Below, in pieces: positions 9,538 to 17,702 of a stretch of 64,000 bases of DNA (within the stretch, counting starts at the first letter, position 1; the number at the start of each line of letters is the position of its first letter). Source of the DNA: SKUL01 sp964487545 (GTDB taxonomy: Bacteria > Bacteroidota > Bacteroidia > Flavobacteriales_D > SKUL01). The position numbers and the translations under genes are program-made. The stretch covers positions 1-64,000 of the forward strand of contig CAZARI010000011.1 in NCBI GenBank assembly GCA_964487545.1. The letters run 5' to 3'. Below the pieces are notes generated by a model. It did no database searches. It worked only from the letters and a program-made list of their open reading frames with translations, and was not told the origin of the DNA.

Positions 9538-10725
9538 CTAACTGGTTTGTGCAGGATTTTTTCTGAAAATACGAAACAGTATATAAAAAAGCATTCCGCC
9601 GGCAATACCAGCCAAAATCGCTAGCATAACGGCCCCTACAAGGTATTGCAGCAGATGGGAGCCGATAACGTCGAAGGTCATATTTGAATCAAACACCAAC
9701 GGACTTCCTGGGGTATCGATAAGCAGCCCGCCCAACAAATAACTACCGTATATTATAAATGGAATCATGGGTGGTATACTGATATTGGCGGCAAGTAACA
9801 CCACCACTTTGTTGAGTTTCATTAAGTGCGAAAGAAATACCGCCGTAATCATCTGATAACCCCAGATTGGAATAATGCCCATGAAAAGTCCAAAACCGAT
9901 TTCTGCTGCCAGTTTAGCATTGCTGGCCCCGGTGCGAAACAGATTGCGGTCAAAAAATTCTTTAAGGTTATTTCGGGTCAGCGCGCGAAAAAAATTGCGC
10001 GGGTGGATATATAAATAGGCCATCAGCACCAGCATTGAATTGAGTACACTGATGCGTAAAAAATCACGAAACGGCCGAAAGTGTGTGATTCGATCTTCTT
10101 TGTGGTACACTACCGACACTGGGACGGATGTCACTGGCACCCCATTCCACGCCAGTCGCACCAGCACTTCGATCTCGAACTCAAACTTTTGGGTATAAAA
10201 CTTCATCTGGCTGATGGGCTTTAATGGATACAGTCGATAGCCAGATTGCGTATCGGGCAGTTTTTTAAAAGTCTCGACCAGAAACCAGAAATTCGAAAAC
10301 CGATGACCAAAACTGCTTTTACCAGGAACTCCGGCCTGATTCATATTGCGTGCACCGACGATTAAACTTTCCGGCTCGGCTTCGATTTTGTCCAAAAACT
10401 TTGGCAAATCTGCCAGCAGGTGCTGCCCATCAGAATCGATGGTGATGGCATAGTGAAATCCTTTTTTCCACGCCTCGGCAAAAGCGTTGCGCATCGCCAT
10501 CCCCTTACCTTTATTTTGGTCGTGGTGAATGATGTTATACTGGTGGCTATACGGCTCAAGAAGATCGGGTGTGGTATCGGTTGAGCCGTCGTTTACGATA
10601 ATAACATAATGAGACAGCTCCTGCAATTGCTGAAGCAGTTTGGGCAAAAATGGAGCGTTATTGTATGTGGGAACGACGATGCAGCATTTCACTGCACGCA
10701 TGCGGCTATCTATCGTGCCGGACAT
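9538..10725 (-). CDS. Family 2 glycosyltransferase fused to DUF2062
   Basis: The protein has 395 residues. Residues about 10-235 form a GT-A glycosyltransferase family 2 domain, with VNDGSTDTT after the first beta-alpha unit, DSDGQH as the metal-binding DXD-type motif, and an acceptor-side QSGYRLY segment. Residues about 265-390 contain a DUF2062 membrane domain with several hydrophobic helices and the motif GFGLFMGIIPIWGYQ. The GT may transfer a sugar, or a phospho-sugar-like group, to a lipid carrier or to the pigment at the inner membrane. The start codon shares one base with the stop of the dehydratase gene upstream, and the MMPL fusion follows 3 bp later. This tight coupling supports a shared job in product maturation or export. 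The true sugar and acceptor are unknown. Confidence 0.88.
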   Translation of the reverse strand: MSGTIDSRMRAVKCCIVVPTYNNAPFLPKLLQQLQELSHYVIIVNDGSTDTTPDLLEPYSHQYNIIHHDQNKGKGMAMRNAFAEAWKKGFHYAITIDSDGQHLLADLPKFLDKIEAEPESLIVGARNMNQAGVPGKSSFGHRFSNFWFLVETFKKLPDTQSGYRLYPLKPISQMKFYTQKFEFEIEVLVRLAWNGVPVTSVPVSVVYHKEDRITHFRPFRDFLRISVLNSMLVLMAYLYIHPRNFFRALTRNNLKEFFDRNLFRTGASNAKLAAEIGFGLFMGIIPIWGYQMITAVFLSHLMKLNKVVVLLAANISIPPMIPFIIYGSYLLGGLLIDTPGSPLVFDSNMTFDVIGSHLLQYLVGAVMLAILAGIAGGMLFYILFRIFRKNPAQTS

Positions 10726-11093
10726 TAATGCAATACACCTTTGAATTTAAAACAGATCAAGCCGTTGAAGGTGGTGATGCTCTCTACTCGAACCCTGTTT
10801 TCTTCCTGTTCGTGAAGGTTTATTTTAATCAGCAACTGGGTGCCTTCGCGCGGATCGACCACCGCAGTAAACTTCATATCGATACCTTCTTCTACTTTCA
10901 GGTGACGATTCAGCACTTGTGCAGCGGCATCAACCACCATTTGCATGTGACAAACGCCGGGCAGGATGGGCATCTCGGGAAAGTGACCTTCAAAAATCTG
11001 GTGCTTCCGATTAATTTCGGTGTGAATGAGATGACCGCTTCCGTCGGGTTCTTCGGTAATTTTGGTAAAATGATATAGATCGTTCAGTAGCAC
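10725..11093 (-). CDS. Hotdog-fold 3-hydroxyacyl-ACP dehydratase (FabZ/ApeI-like)
   Basis: The product is 122 residues with a single hotdog fold. The motif HQIFEGHFPEMPILPGVCHMQ (active-site His in GHFP) marks the FabZ/FabA-like dehydratase family. It would remove water from the 3-hydroxyacyl-ACP intermediate to give the trans double bond of the growing polyene, following the ketoreductase step. The start used is GTG at 11093. A 134-bp spacer separates it from the upstream LolA-like gene, and its stop overlaps the start of the GT2 gene. The spacer holds a short CCACTG/CAGTGG inverted repeat (11185-11197) and a weak -7-like AATATTTG, so this gene may begin a sub-operon. Confidence 0.88.
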   Translation of the reverse strand: MLLNDLYHFTKITEEPDGSGHLIHTEINRKHQIFEGHFPEMPILPGVCHMQMVVDAAAQVLNRHLKVEEGIDMKFTAVVDPREGTQLLIKINLHEQEENRVRVESITTFNGLICFKFKGVLH

Positions 11094-11227
11094 AGTGCAA
11101 ATATTGCCGTAAAATTAAGCTATTTGAATAGTTGTTAAAACCCGTTCTTTTCGGCTCACGAAGATATATTTTTAAACTTCAATACCACTGTCAGTGGGTA
11201 TCTTCTCCGAGCTGATGATACAAAAAA

Positions 11228-11875
11228 TTATGGCATGGGTTTAGGCACGTATGCGGCTTCGGGCAGTTTTTCGTTATACACCTGATCGTAAAACACATAA
11301 CGCGTGTAATCTCCACCAGGCTCATTGAGTTGGAGTTGTTCTACCTGATGGTCGTCATTAAAATACAACTCAACCGATTGCAGGTGAGCCGTAATAGCCG
11401 ATTCGTTGGGCTTCATCACCACCAGTCCGCTAAAGTTGTCCACTTCGTAAAACTGGTATTCAAAGCGTTTGTCGCCAAACACATCGCCGTGAATGACTTC
11501 GGCAATCATAATGTTCATCTGCTGATAGGCTTTGGCCGTACGGGCGTTGGTTCGTTCGCGAACGCCTTCGTTAATCAACACGACATCGCCATTGTTGATA
11601 ATAATGGATTGTTGTGTGGGTGTAGCATACTCCCAGCGGATAAACCCTGTGTCGCTGTAGAAGAAATTTCCCGCAGATTTTGCTGGTTCTGCCAAAACCG
11701 CCAGGTGCTTTTCCTGATTAAACATGCTTTGAATAGACTCAATGCTTCCGGAAGCCTGCTGAACACGCTCGCGAAACGGTTCGCCATTTTTCATTGGGCT
11801 AGCGCCTTCGGGTTGTGCATACACCGCCGAAGCGATCATCAAAAAGGTGAGGTTAGTGATAAGCTTTTTCATCAA
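11228..11875 (-). CDS. LolA-like periplasmic lipoprotein-carrier protein
   Basis: This 215-residue protein has a clear signal peptide (MMKKLITNLTFLMIASAVYAQ). The SMFNQEKHLAVLAEP segment and the following GNFFYSDTGFIRWEY are typical of the first strands of the LolA incomplete barrel. LolA-family proteins carry acylated cargo across the periplasm. Paralogues inside aryl polyene/flexirubin loci are thought to ferry the hydrophobic pigment, or its lipid-linked form, toward the outer membrane together with the MMPL exporter. The gene overlaps the end of the upstream polysaccharide deacetylase by 23 bp, which points to translational coupling. This is probably a cluster-specific carrier rather than the housekeeping LolA. 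Confidence 0.85.
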   Translation of the reverse strand: MMKKLITNLTFLMIASAVYAQPEGASPMKNGEPFRERVQQASGSIESIQSMFNQEKHLAVLAEPAKSAGNFFYSDTGFIRWEYATPTQQSIIINNGDVVLINEGVRERTNARTAKAYQQMNIMIAEVIHGDVFGDKRFEYQFYEVDNFSGLVVMKPNESAITAHLQSVELYFNDDHQVEQLQLNEPGGDYTRYVFYDQVYNEKLPEAAYVPKPMP

Positions 11876-12620
11876 TTAGTGTTTCGAGTGAGACAATTTC
11901 GTAGCCTTCATTTTTTAGCCAAGGTATAAACATATCCAAAAACCCGACCATACCTTCGCCCGTGTCATGCAGTAGAATGATGGAACCGTTTTTGACTTTG
12001 CGACGCAACCGCAATTCGAGTCGCGAAGTGGTGCCGAGCACGGTGTCGAACGACCGCACATCCCATCCAACCGACACCAAATCTTCTGCTTTAACAGCAC
12101 GTGCAATCCGCGGATTGGTAATCCCAAAAGGCGGTCGGAAAAAGCGCGTCTTTTTTCCGGTGATCTCAAATATTGCTGCCGAAGTTTCTTGTATTTCCCT
12201 CCTGATTTTCCTTGTGAATTTTAAGGGATAATACCACTGATGATAGTAGCTGTGATTGCCCACCAAATGACCTGCGTGTAACAGCGCCTTCACCACTTCG
12301 GGATGTTGACCGACCTTGTGTCCAATCAAAAAAAATGTTCCACACACCGCGTGCCTTTCAAGACAACGCGCCACTTCGGAGGTGTGGCGATCCGGGCCGT
12401 CGTCGAAAGTCAGTGCCACCTGTTTTTTTGCTCTGCTACCATGCGTAACTGACCTCAAAAAAAAACCCATTCCGATGCGAACCGTGCCGAGAAACAGAAT
12501 AAAGATATAGCCAGCCAATACAGCCGCCAGCCACCACGGTGAACAGGCGGCAAACCAAATTCCGGTGCCGACTATCAGCACCATCACTATAATAGCAGCC
12601 CGAACAATACGGTGTATCAT
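11853..12620 (-). CDS. Membrane-anchored polysaccharide deacetylase (NodB domain)
   Basis: The preferred start is the ATG at 12620, which gives 255 residues and an ATGA overlap with the upstream ketosynthase-like gene. The N-terminus has two or three hydrophobic helices (MIHRIVRAAIIVMVLIVG and the WWLAAVLAGYIF region). The NodB catalytic domain carries LTFDDGP (motif 1), GNHSYYHQ (motif 2, metal His pair), RPPFG (motif 3), GWDVRSFD (motif 4) and ILLHD (motif 5), so all expected catalytic residues are present. The family de-N- or de-O-acetylates sugars, metal-dependently. Its substrate here is unknown. Within a pigment locus it may act on the sugar added by the GT2 protein or on an acyl ester of the product. 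Confidence 0.88.
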   Translation of the reverse strand: MIHRIVRAAIIVMVLIVGTGIWFAACSPWWLAAVLAGYIFILFLGTVRIGMGFFLRSVTHGSRAKKQVALTFDDGPDRHTSEVARCLERHAVCGTFFLIGHKVGQHPEVVKALLHAGHLVGNHSYYHQWYYPLKFTRKIRREIQETSAAIFEITGKKTRFFRPPFGITNPRIARAVKAEDLVSVGWDVRSFDTVLGTTSRLELRLRRKVKNGSIILLHDTGEGMVGFLDMFIPWLKNEGYEIVSLETLIDEKAYH

Positions 12621-13654
12621 GGGCGGCTCAATAGCGTAAATGACCAGTTTCCATCCACCGTATGGTTGCAAATGAGCACGAGCTGAAAATCGCGCGCGGC
12701 AACCGAATGATTAAACACGTAATCGGGCAGGAAGTTGTTTTTCAGTGCAACAGCGGCCATCCAAACGGCAAAAGCAACCGAAGTTTGATATTCTCCACAA
12801 AGGGGTTTGAAACACGCCTCGGAAGTGTTGCGAAATAATGATGTCATCAACGAATCGTACGCCAAATCGACCTGAATATTTCCATTTCTTCCGGTGATGA
12901 TCAGATCCACGTCTTCTGCAAATAGTGCGTGTTTATTGAGCCAGTCGCACAACTGATCGGGCAGCTCGCTATGATCGAGACGGTGGAATATTTTCACATC
13001 GACCACTCTGGCCATTGCCTGTTTTGACGAGGAAGACAACACAAAAAATGAAGCGCCCTCTCCTCCCACCACACCCCGGTGCGCCGCGTCCTGAGCAGTG
13101 CGATATATGCCCATGCGCTGCATCAGCACATTTACCGGTTCAATTAATTCTTCAACAGCACCGAGCAACACATTTGCCGCCGAACCCTCTTCCACCAGCA
13201 TCAGCGCATCGAGCAGCGCGGTTTCAAAAGAATGGCCGCGCTGTGTATAGGTCATATTGTAGTGGTTCAAATTCATCAGCAGGGCAAGCTGGCCACCAAT
13301 GGTATTGTGCGTGCTCTGAATAAAAGCCGTGGGCGACAAGGCCTGTTCGTCGCGCTCAACCATTTCCCTCAGAAAACGCTCGGTATCTTCGGTGCAGCCT
13401 AGCGCAGTTGCGGTAACAATGGCGTCGGGTGCTGAAATTTTGGCGTGACTTAATGCCTGCATGCCGGCCGCTACGCCCATCTTTAAAATCCGGGACATGC
13501 GCCGCAACTTAGCCGGTGGAATAACCGATTTAAAGTCCGGAGCGATGCTTGTTCCCGGTGAGGTGGCTAACCGTTTGGGATTTTCGGGCAGCGTGCGTTG
13601 TCCAAAAGTTTGCTGGGGCGATATGATTCCGGTTCCGGTGATGTAGGCGCTCAT
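12617..13654 (-). CDS. Ketosynthase-like protein lacking the catalytic Cys (chain-length-factor-like)
   Basis: The product has 345 residues, shorter than a complete KS (about 400). The fold signature is recognisable (IQSTHNTIGGQLALLMNL, then a repeated-helix region with VLLGAVEELIE). Where active KSs have TACSSS, this protein has the segment TQRGHSF with no Cys. It therefore cannot load an acyl chain in the normal way. Such proteins pair with an active KS as a chain-length factor (KS-beta). The adjacent gene downstream of it is a deacetylase, and the gene just upstream (13651-14844, 4-bp overlap) is an active KS, which is the natural partner. It most resembles the short Ketoacyl-synt_2 type found in aryl polyene loci. 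Confidence 0.82.
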   Translation of the reverse strand: MSAYITGTGIISPQQTFGQRTLPENPKRLATSPGTSIAPDFKSVIPPAKLRRMSRILKMGVAAGMQALSHAKISAPDAIVTATALGCTEDTERFLREMVERDEQALSPTAFIQSTHNTIGGQLALLMNLNHYNMTYTQRGHSFETALLDALMLVEEGSAANVLLGAVEELIEPVNVLMQRMGIYRTAQDAAHRGVVGGEGASFFVLSSSSKQAMARVVDVKIFHRLDHSELPDQLCDWLNKHALFAEDVDLIITGRNGNIQVDLAYDSLMTSLFRNTSEACFKPLCGEYQTSVAFAVWMAAVALKNNFLPDYVFNHSVAARDFQLVLICNHTVDGNWSFTLLSRP

Positions 13655-14844
13655 GCTTCAGAAAAAATAATGCTACTACAGTTTCCACCAAAGCCAAATG
13701 AGTTGCTCATGATATGTCTGATGCGACCGTTTTCCAGGGTGCGAACCGGTTCAAAATTAATCTCCGGCATGGCAGCTTCCAGTCGCAGGTTTGGAAAAAC
13801 CTTCTGTTCGTGCAGCGACATGATCGAATACACCGCTTCGATGGCACCAGAAGCGCCGAGGGTATGTCCGGTAAATGTTTTGGTGCTGCTCACCTTGGGA
13901 ATCTCCGCACCAAATACGGCTCCGATCGCCGCTCCTTCTGCCAAATCGTTGTTTGCGGTTCCGGTTCCATGCGCATTAATCGCATCGATGTCCACCGTTT
14001 TCAGGCCCGCCATTTTCAGTGATCGCTGCATGGCGAGTTGCGCACCGATTCCTTCGGGAGAGGAAGCCGTTTGGTGATAGGCATCATTGGCATTGGCGAA
14101 CCCAGAAATTTTTGCCAGCACTGCACGCTTGCTTCTTTGCGCTGATGAAGCAGATTCAATGACCAGAAATGCCGCTCCTTCTCCCAAATTCAGCCCTTTT
14201 CTTTCGGTGTCGAATGGTCGGCACAAGTGCTCATCGAGAATCATCAATGAGTTGAAGCCGTTGAGCGTAAAGCGCGAGAGACCATCTACTCCACCGGCAA
14301 CTACCCGATCGAGCCTGCCCGATCGAATCATTCGCACGGCAAGCATAATGGCATTTACGGAAGATGAACACGCGGTGTTGATGGTAGTCATCCAGTCCGA
14401 TAAACCCAGCTCGCCGGCAATCAGTTCGGTGGAGGCGCCACATTCGTGGTGGGCAATTTCGCGCAACCTTCCGCTCCTTTGATTGCGAAGAAACCCTGGA
14501 TAAAAATCTTCAGTTCGGTCCATTCCACCAACGGTAGTAGCGGAAATCAGACCTGTTGCAGCCACTGAAAAATCATTGATGCTACCTATCGCTTCACGTG
14601 CGGCAAGCAGCCCGAGCAATGAAGTTCGTGACCAATGTGCGGGATTAGCAGGAGCGGCCCTTTTGAGCAGATCGTCGGTAGCGCATTTCACCTCGCCAAC
14701 CGGCAAATGTCGGTGTATGGTTTTGAGGTATTGAACGGGCGCAATTCCGTGTTGTGAACCGAGCAGTGAGCGGCGGTTGTCATCGAGATTGAGCCCGATG
14801 CACGAAACCACTCCCATGCCCGTAACCACCACCTCTTCTGCCAT
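13651..14844 (-). CDS. 3-oxoacyl-ACP synthase (FabF-type ketosynthase), active
   Basis: The product has 397 residues. It has the full Cys-His-His set: NTACSSS with Cys159, AHGTGTANND, and GHTLGASGAIE. The FGFGG motif near the end is also intact. It would catalyse decarboxylative condensation of an acyl- or aryl-ACP with malonyl-ACP to lengthen the polyene. It starts 9 bp after the ACP gene and overlaps the Cys-less KS-like gene by 4 bp, so ACP, KS and KS-beta-like protein are likely made in equal amounts. Which of the three active KSs in the locus initiates and which elongates cannot be decided from sequence. Confidence 0.93.
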   Translation of the reverse strand: MAEEVVVTGMGVVSCIGLNLDDNRRSLLGSQHGIAPVQYLKTIHRHLPVGEVKCATDDLLKRAAPANPAHWSRTSLLGLLAAREAIGSINDFSVAATGLISATTVGGMDRTEDFYPGFLRNQRSGRLREIAHHECGASTELIAGELGLSDWMTTINTACSSSVNAIMLAVRMIRSGRLDRVVAGGVDGLSRFTLNGFNSLMILDEHLCRPFDTERKGLNLGEGAAFLVIESASSAQRSKRAVLAKISGFANANDAYHQTASSPEGIGAQLAMQRSLKMAGLKTVDIDAINAHGTGTANNDLAEGAAIGAVFGAEIPKVSSTKTFTGHTLGASGAIEAVYSIMSLHEQKVFPNLRLEAAMPEINFEPVRTLENGRIRHIMSNSFGFGGNCSSIIFSEA

Positions 14845-14853
14845 TGAAAATGC

Positions 14854-15108
14854 CTATTTGCGGTGCGCCTGAATGTACTCGGCCATGGAGCGAACCGAAT
14901 GAAAAATGTCTTTTCCCTGTTTAGGATCTTCGAGTTTGATCCCGTAGTTGCGTTCCAACAAAACAATGAGTTCGAGGGCGTCGATAGAATCCAGACCAAG
15001 ACCTTCGATAAACAGGGGTTCATCGGGGTTGATATCGGCTTTACTTACCTCTTCGAGATTCAGTTGCTCAATGATTTGCTCTTTTAGTTGATCTATGAGT
15101 GCTTCCAT
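14854..15108 (-). CDS. Acyl carrier protein
   Basis: The product is 84 residues, a normal ACP size. The phosphopantetheine attachment site is in GLGLDSIDALEL (Ser of DSI). It is acidic, with the usual four-helix layout and FIEGLGLDS entering helix II. It should carry the growing chain for the two ketosynthases beside it. Its start overlaps the end of the short KS-like gene by 16 bp, and the active KS starts 9 bp after its stop. This is one of three ACPs in the locus, and no phosphopantetheinyl transferase gene was seen in the window. Confidence 0.95.
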   Translation of the reverse strand: MEALIDQLKEQIIEQLNLEEVSKADINPDEPLFIEGLGLDSIDALELIVLLERNYGIKLEDPKQGKDIFHSVRSMAEYIQAHRK

Positions 15109-15740
15109 TGCGGAATGTTATCTATTTCGGTTATTATCTGGCTGCTAAATTGCGAATAATTTGGGGCTTTCTCACCTTTTCGTACAAAAGCCATCCACGC
15201 TTTTGAATTTCCGCGGTAGTGATCTATCCAACCCAACAGCACCTGATTCATGCCGCTGTCGAACAACATGCTGCACTGGTCAATGGCAGCAGCAGCATCA
15301 AACACGTCTGAAATTAAACATAAATGCTCTCCTGTTATTCGATAGCGAATGCAGATTTCACCGAGCATAATGTTGGGTAGTGTGTACACAAATACCGCCG
15401 GGCTCGGCATCGGATTGTCACGGTTGGAAATGGATTGCACGTGCCGCATATCAGCATCTATTGAGGAGTGACGATTGTATAATAGCAATCCGGTATGCGC
15501 TAATTCCTTGCCAGCAAAGCTTTCATCACGGAGCAAAACATCGGCTGTTAGCATTGCCAACTTGCACAGTTCGTCCATTTTATGAAACTTCGGATAACTC
15601 ATTGCAAGCGCTTTGTATTGTTCGCGAAACCAGTCATCAGAAGCTGCTGCCAGAAGGCTCTCGGGAACCTGTTTGCCATTGCGATAAAAAACACCGTCAA
15701 TCAACTGCACCTCCGCCGAGATATGTACGCTTGTTTTCAT
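15093..15740 (-). CDS. Short ketosynthase-N-terminal-like protein without active-site Cys
   Basis: This 215-residue protein resembles only the N-terminal half of a ketosynthase. The region SPAVFVYTLPNIMLGEICIR matches the area before the nucleophile elbow, and LCLISDVFDAAAAIDQC matches the elbow itself but has no Cys at the expected place. It continues to QVLLGWIDHY and then stops. The length and fit with the Ketoacyl-synt_2 family suggest a real, compact non-catalytic KS relative, not a broken gene: the frame is intact and it is coupled on both sides (4-bp overlap with the upstream KS, 16-bp overlap with the ACP). A regulatory or scaffolding role with the active KSs is inference. Confidence 0.75.
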   Translation of the reverse strand: MKTSVHISAEVQLIDGVFYRNGKQVPESLLAAASDDWFREQYKALAMSYPKFHKMDELCKLAMLTADVLLRDESFAGKELAHTGLLLYNRHSSIDADMRHVQSISNRDNPMPSPAVFVYTLPNIMLGEICIRYRITGEHLCLISDVFDAAAAIDQCSMLFDSGMNQVLLGWIDHYRGNSKAWMAFVRKGEKAPNYSQFSSQIITEIDNIPQWKHS

Positions 15741-16846
15741 ATTCCAAATAATGCTGCCGCATTTGACCCGCCAAAGCCCGATGAGGTTTTGAGAATGGTT
15801 TTCATGTTGACTGGAGTGCTCTCGGTGGTCACGTTAAGCGGAAGCGTTACACCGTGGGTGTGGTATCCAACCGACGGAATCAACCTTTGTTGCATCAAGG
15901 CCTTGAGGGCAATTATCGTTTCAATCAGGCCCGCGGCACCGAGTGTGTGGCCGTAAATGCCTTTCAGGCTGTGCAGTGGAACATCCTGCAGCGCGGCACG
16001 GTTAAAAGCCTGCGCTTCCATTTCATCATTATAGGCCGTGGCTGTTCCGTGCGCAGAGATCATATCGGGTTTCTTTGCTGATCTTTTTAGCGTACGAGAA
16101 ACACACTGATACAATCCTTCTCCGGTACGCGAGGGACCGGAAATGTGGTTGGCATCGTTGGCCGTTGCTCCTGAAATAAAGTACGGCAGACCATTGTCGT
16201 CGCTTTTTGTTATGGCAAGTGCTGCCACGCCTTCGCCCAAGGTAATGCCACTGCGATGATCGTCATAGGGTTTACACGGCTCGTGACTCACAGCCTTGAA
16301 CGATTGAAAACCGCTGAGTACAAATTGCGTAAGTAAATCGCCGCCACACACCACTACGTGTTTTGCCGATCCAGCCTCAATCATGCGCGCACCATTGATA
16401 ATCGCAGTTAATCCCGAAGTGCAGGCAGTTGAAACGACTTGGACCCTTCGCACCGCCCCAAAATACTGCTGCAGGGATAGAGCCGCCTGAAACAACAAAC
16501 TTCGGTCGGGAGCGTGAATTTCATCCGAAAGTAAATCGATATTGCCTTTGGTGGTGGCCACGATGAGGTGGGTGTTGTCCGATTTGAGATCTATTTCGGC
16601 TTTTTGGCACACCTGCTCAATGGCATCGGCCATCAGCATTTCAAGCAAAGTGAGGGAAACATCGGCACGTCGACGAATGAGATCAATTTGTTCTGTGGTC
16701 CACGCGGAGGCATAAAAAGGTTCAGGCCAAAAATTACGATTGTCAATCAACCGGATGGCCGATTTCTTCTGCCAAACTGCGTTCAGATTTTCGGCGGTGC
16801 CATACCCTGCCGGACTGGTAATATGGTCGGACACGATGCGGATCAT
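15737..16846 (-). CDS. 3-oxoacyl-ACP synthase (ketosynthase), active
   Basis: The product has 369 residues and a complete catalytic set: VVSTACTSGL with Cys142, AHGTATAYND and YGHTLGAAGLIE. It is somewhat shorter than FabF, mostly at the N-terminus. It is a likely elongation enzyme of the polyene, paired with the short Cys-less protein whose start overlaps its stop by 4 bp. The thioesterase gene ends 3 bp upstream. Together the ketosynthases form two KS/KS-like pairs, an arrangement also seen in aryl polyene clusters, where a KS works with a chain-length factor. Substrate and chain length are not readable. Confidence 0.92.
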   Translation of the reverse strand: MIRIVSDHITSPAGYGTAENLNAVWQKKSAIRLIDNRNFWPEPFYASAWTTEQIDLIRRRADVSLTLLEMLMADAIEQVCQKAEIDLKSDNTHLIVATTKGNIDLLSDEIHAPDRSLLFQAALSLQQYFGAVRRVQVVSTACTSGLTAIINGARMIEAGSAKHVVVCGGDLLTQFVLSGFQSFKAVSHEPCKPYDDHRSGITLGEGVAALAITKSDDNGLPYFISGATANDANHISGPSRTGEGLYQCVSRTLKRSAKKPDMISAHGTATAYNDEMEAQAFNRAALQDVPLHSLKGIYGHTLGAAGLIETIIALKALMQQRLIPSVGYHTHGVTLPLNVTTESTPVNMKTILKTSSGFGGSNAAALFGI

Positions 16847-16849
16847 TGC

Positions 16850-17302
16850 TTACGCTAACCATTTTTCCTTCCACTGCCTGTAATAATCCGGTGGCAGCAA
16901 CTGGAGTTCGCCAGCCGGGCTAGTGAATACCTGGATGGTTTTTCCGATCGTCGTAACCATTTGCTCGGGCAGCTTGATGATGGTGTAATGAAGTACAATC
17001 TTCGCGGCGGAGGTAGGTTCATAACGAACCTCAACCCTAATTCGATCGCCGTAGCGGAGCGGACGCTTGTAATCGATGGAAGAGTGCACTACCGGAACCA
17101 GCAGATTTTGTGCTTCGATATCATTATACCCAATTTGGTATTTTCGGCCAAAGGCTTCCCGAGCATCCTCAAAGTATTTAAAATAATGGCCATGCCAAAC
17201 CACGCGCATGGAATCTACTTCAGAAAAGCGAACTTGGATTTCGACGGATTCGGAAAGTTCCAGTGACAAATCAGGCGGTTTTTTCAAAGATGCGCATGTC
17301 AC
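16850..17302 (-). CDS. Hotdog thioesterase (YbgC / 4-hydroxybenzoyl-CoA thioesterase type)
   Basis: The protein has 150 residues with a single hotdog domain. The characteristic segment is VRFSEVDSMRVVWHGHYFKYFEDAREAF, where the acidic residue after VRFSE and the HGHY/FED region form the family active site. This enzyme class hydrolyses acyl-CoA or acyl-ACP thioesters. In an aryl polyene locus it may release the finished acid or edit wrongly loaded ACPs. It overlaps the upstream dehydratase-like gene by 32 bp and lies 3 bp before a ketosynthase gene. It has no signal peptide, so it is cytoplasmic. Confidence 0.87.
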   Translation of the reverse strand: MTCASLKKPPDLSLELSESVEIQVRFSEVDSMRVVWHGHYFKYFEDAREAFGRKYQIGYNDIEAQNLLVPVVHSSIDYKRPLRYGDRIRVEVRYEPTSAAKIVLHYTIIKLPEQMVTTIGKTIQVFTSPAGELQLLPPDYYRQWKEKWLA

Positions 17303-17702
17303 ATTCGGCCATCAATTTTCCGCGACAAAAAATCTGCCCCGAAATCATGCTGAAATTAAGCACCCGGTTTTTAACTTCGATGCGGGTTGTAATCTCATCG
17401 CCAACGGATGGCAATTCGTAAACACGCAATTTTTTTACTGCTCCAATAAAGCCGATGTTCACCGTGCGATTTTCTTGCATAGCGGTATATCCACCGCGAA
17501 CGGCTGCAGTTTGCGCAATGTTCTCGGTGAGTCCAGAGGCCGAAAATCTTCCATTGCTGCAAAACACGTTGTCAGAAATAATTTTCAACCCCGATTCGGT
17601 ACTGTTGTGATCGTTGTGAATCAGGCGGTCGATCATCACCATAGGCTGCGCCTGCGGAATCATTTTGAGTATTTCCTCCTTATCTGCCAGAATTGTCTCC
17701 AT
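17271..17702 (-). CDS. ApeP-like hotdog 3-hydroxyacyl-ACP dehydratase
   Basis: The chosen start is the ATG at 17702 (METILADKEE), giving 143 residues. A longer upstream extension would lie inside the acyltransferase gene. Features are MIPQAQPMVMIDRL at the N-terminus, FSASGLTENIAQTAAV in the hot-dog helix, and NIGFIGAVKKLRVYELPSVGDE afterwards. It lacks the GHFPxxPxxPG motif of the FabZ type found at 10725, and fits the ApeP-like branch of hotdog dehydratases. It probably acts on the 3-hydroxyacyl-ACP formed after ketoreduction. Two different dehydratases in one locus is normal for aryl polyene systems. It overlaps the LpxL-like gene by 23 bp. Confidence 0.8.
   Translation of the reverse strand: METILADKEEILKMIPQAQPMVMIDRLIHNDHNSTESGLKIISDNVFCSNGRFSASGLTENIAQTAAVRGGYTAMQENRTVNIGFIGAVKKLRVYELPSVGDEITTRIEVKNRVLNFSMISGQIFCRGKLMAECDMRIFEKTA

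Noticed and set aside
11185..11197. CCACTG/CAGTGG inverted repeat as a terminator
   Set aside because: The loop is a single base and no T run follows, so it is at most an operator candidate.
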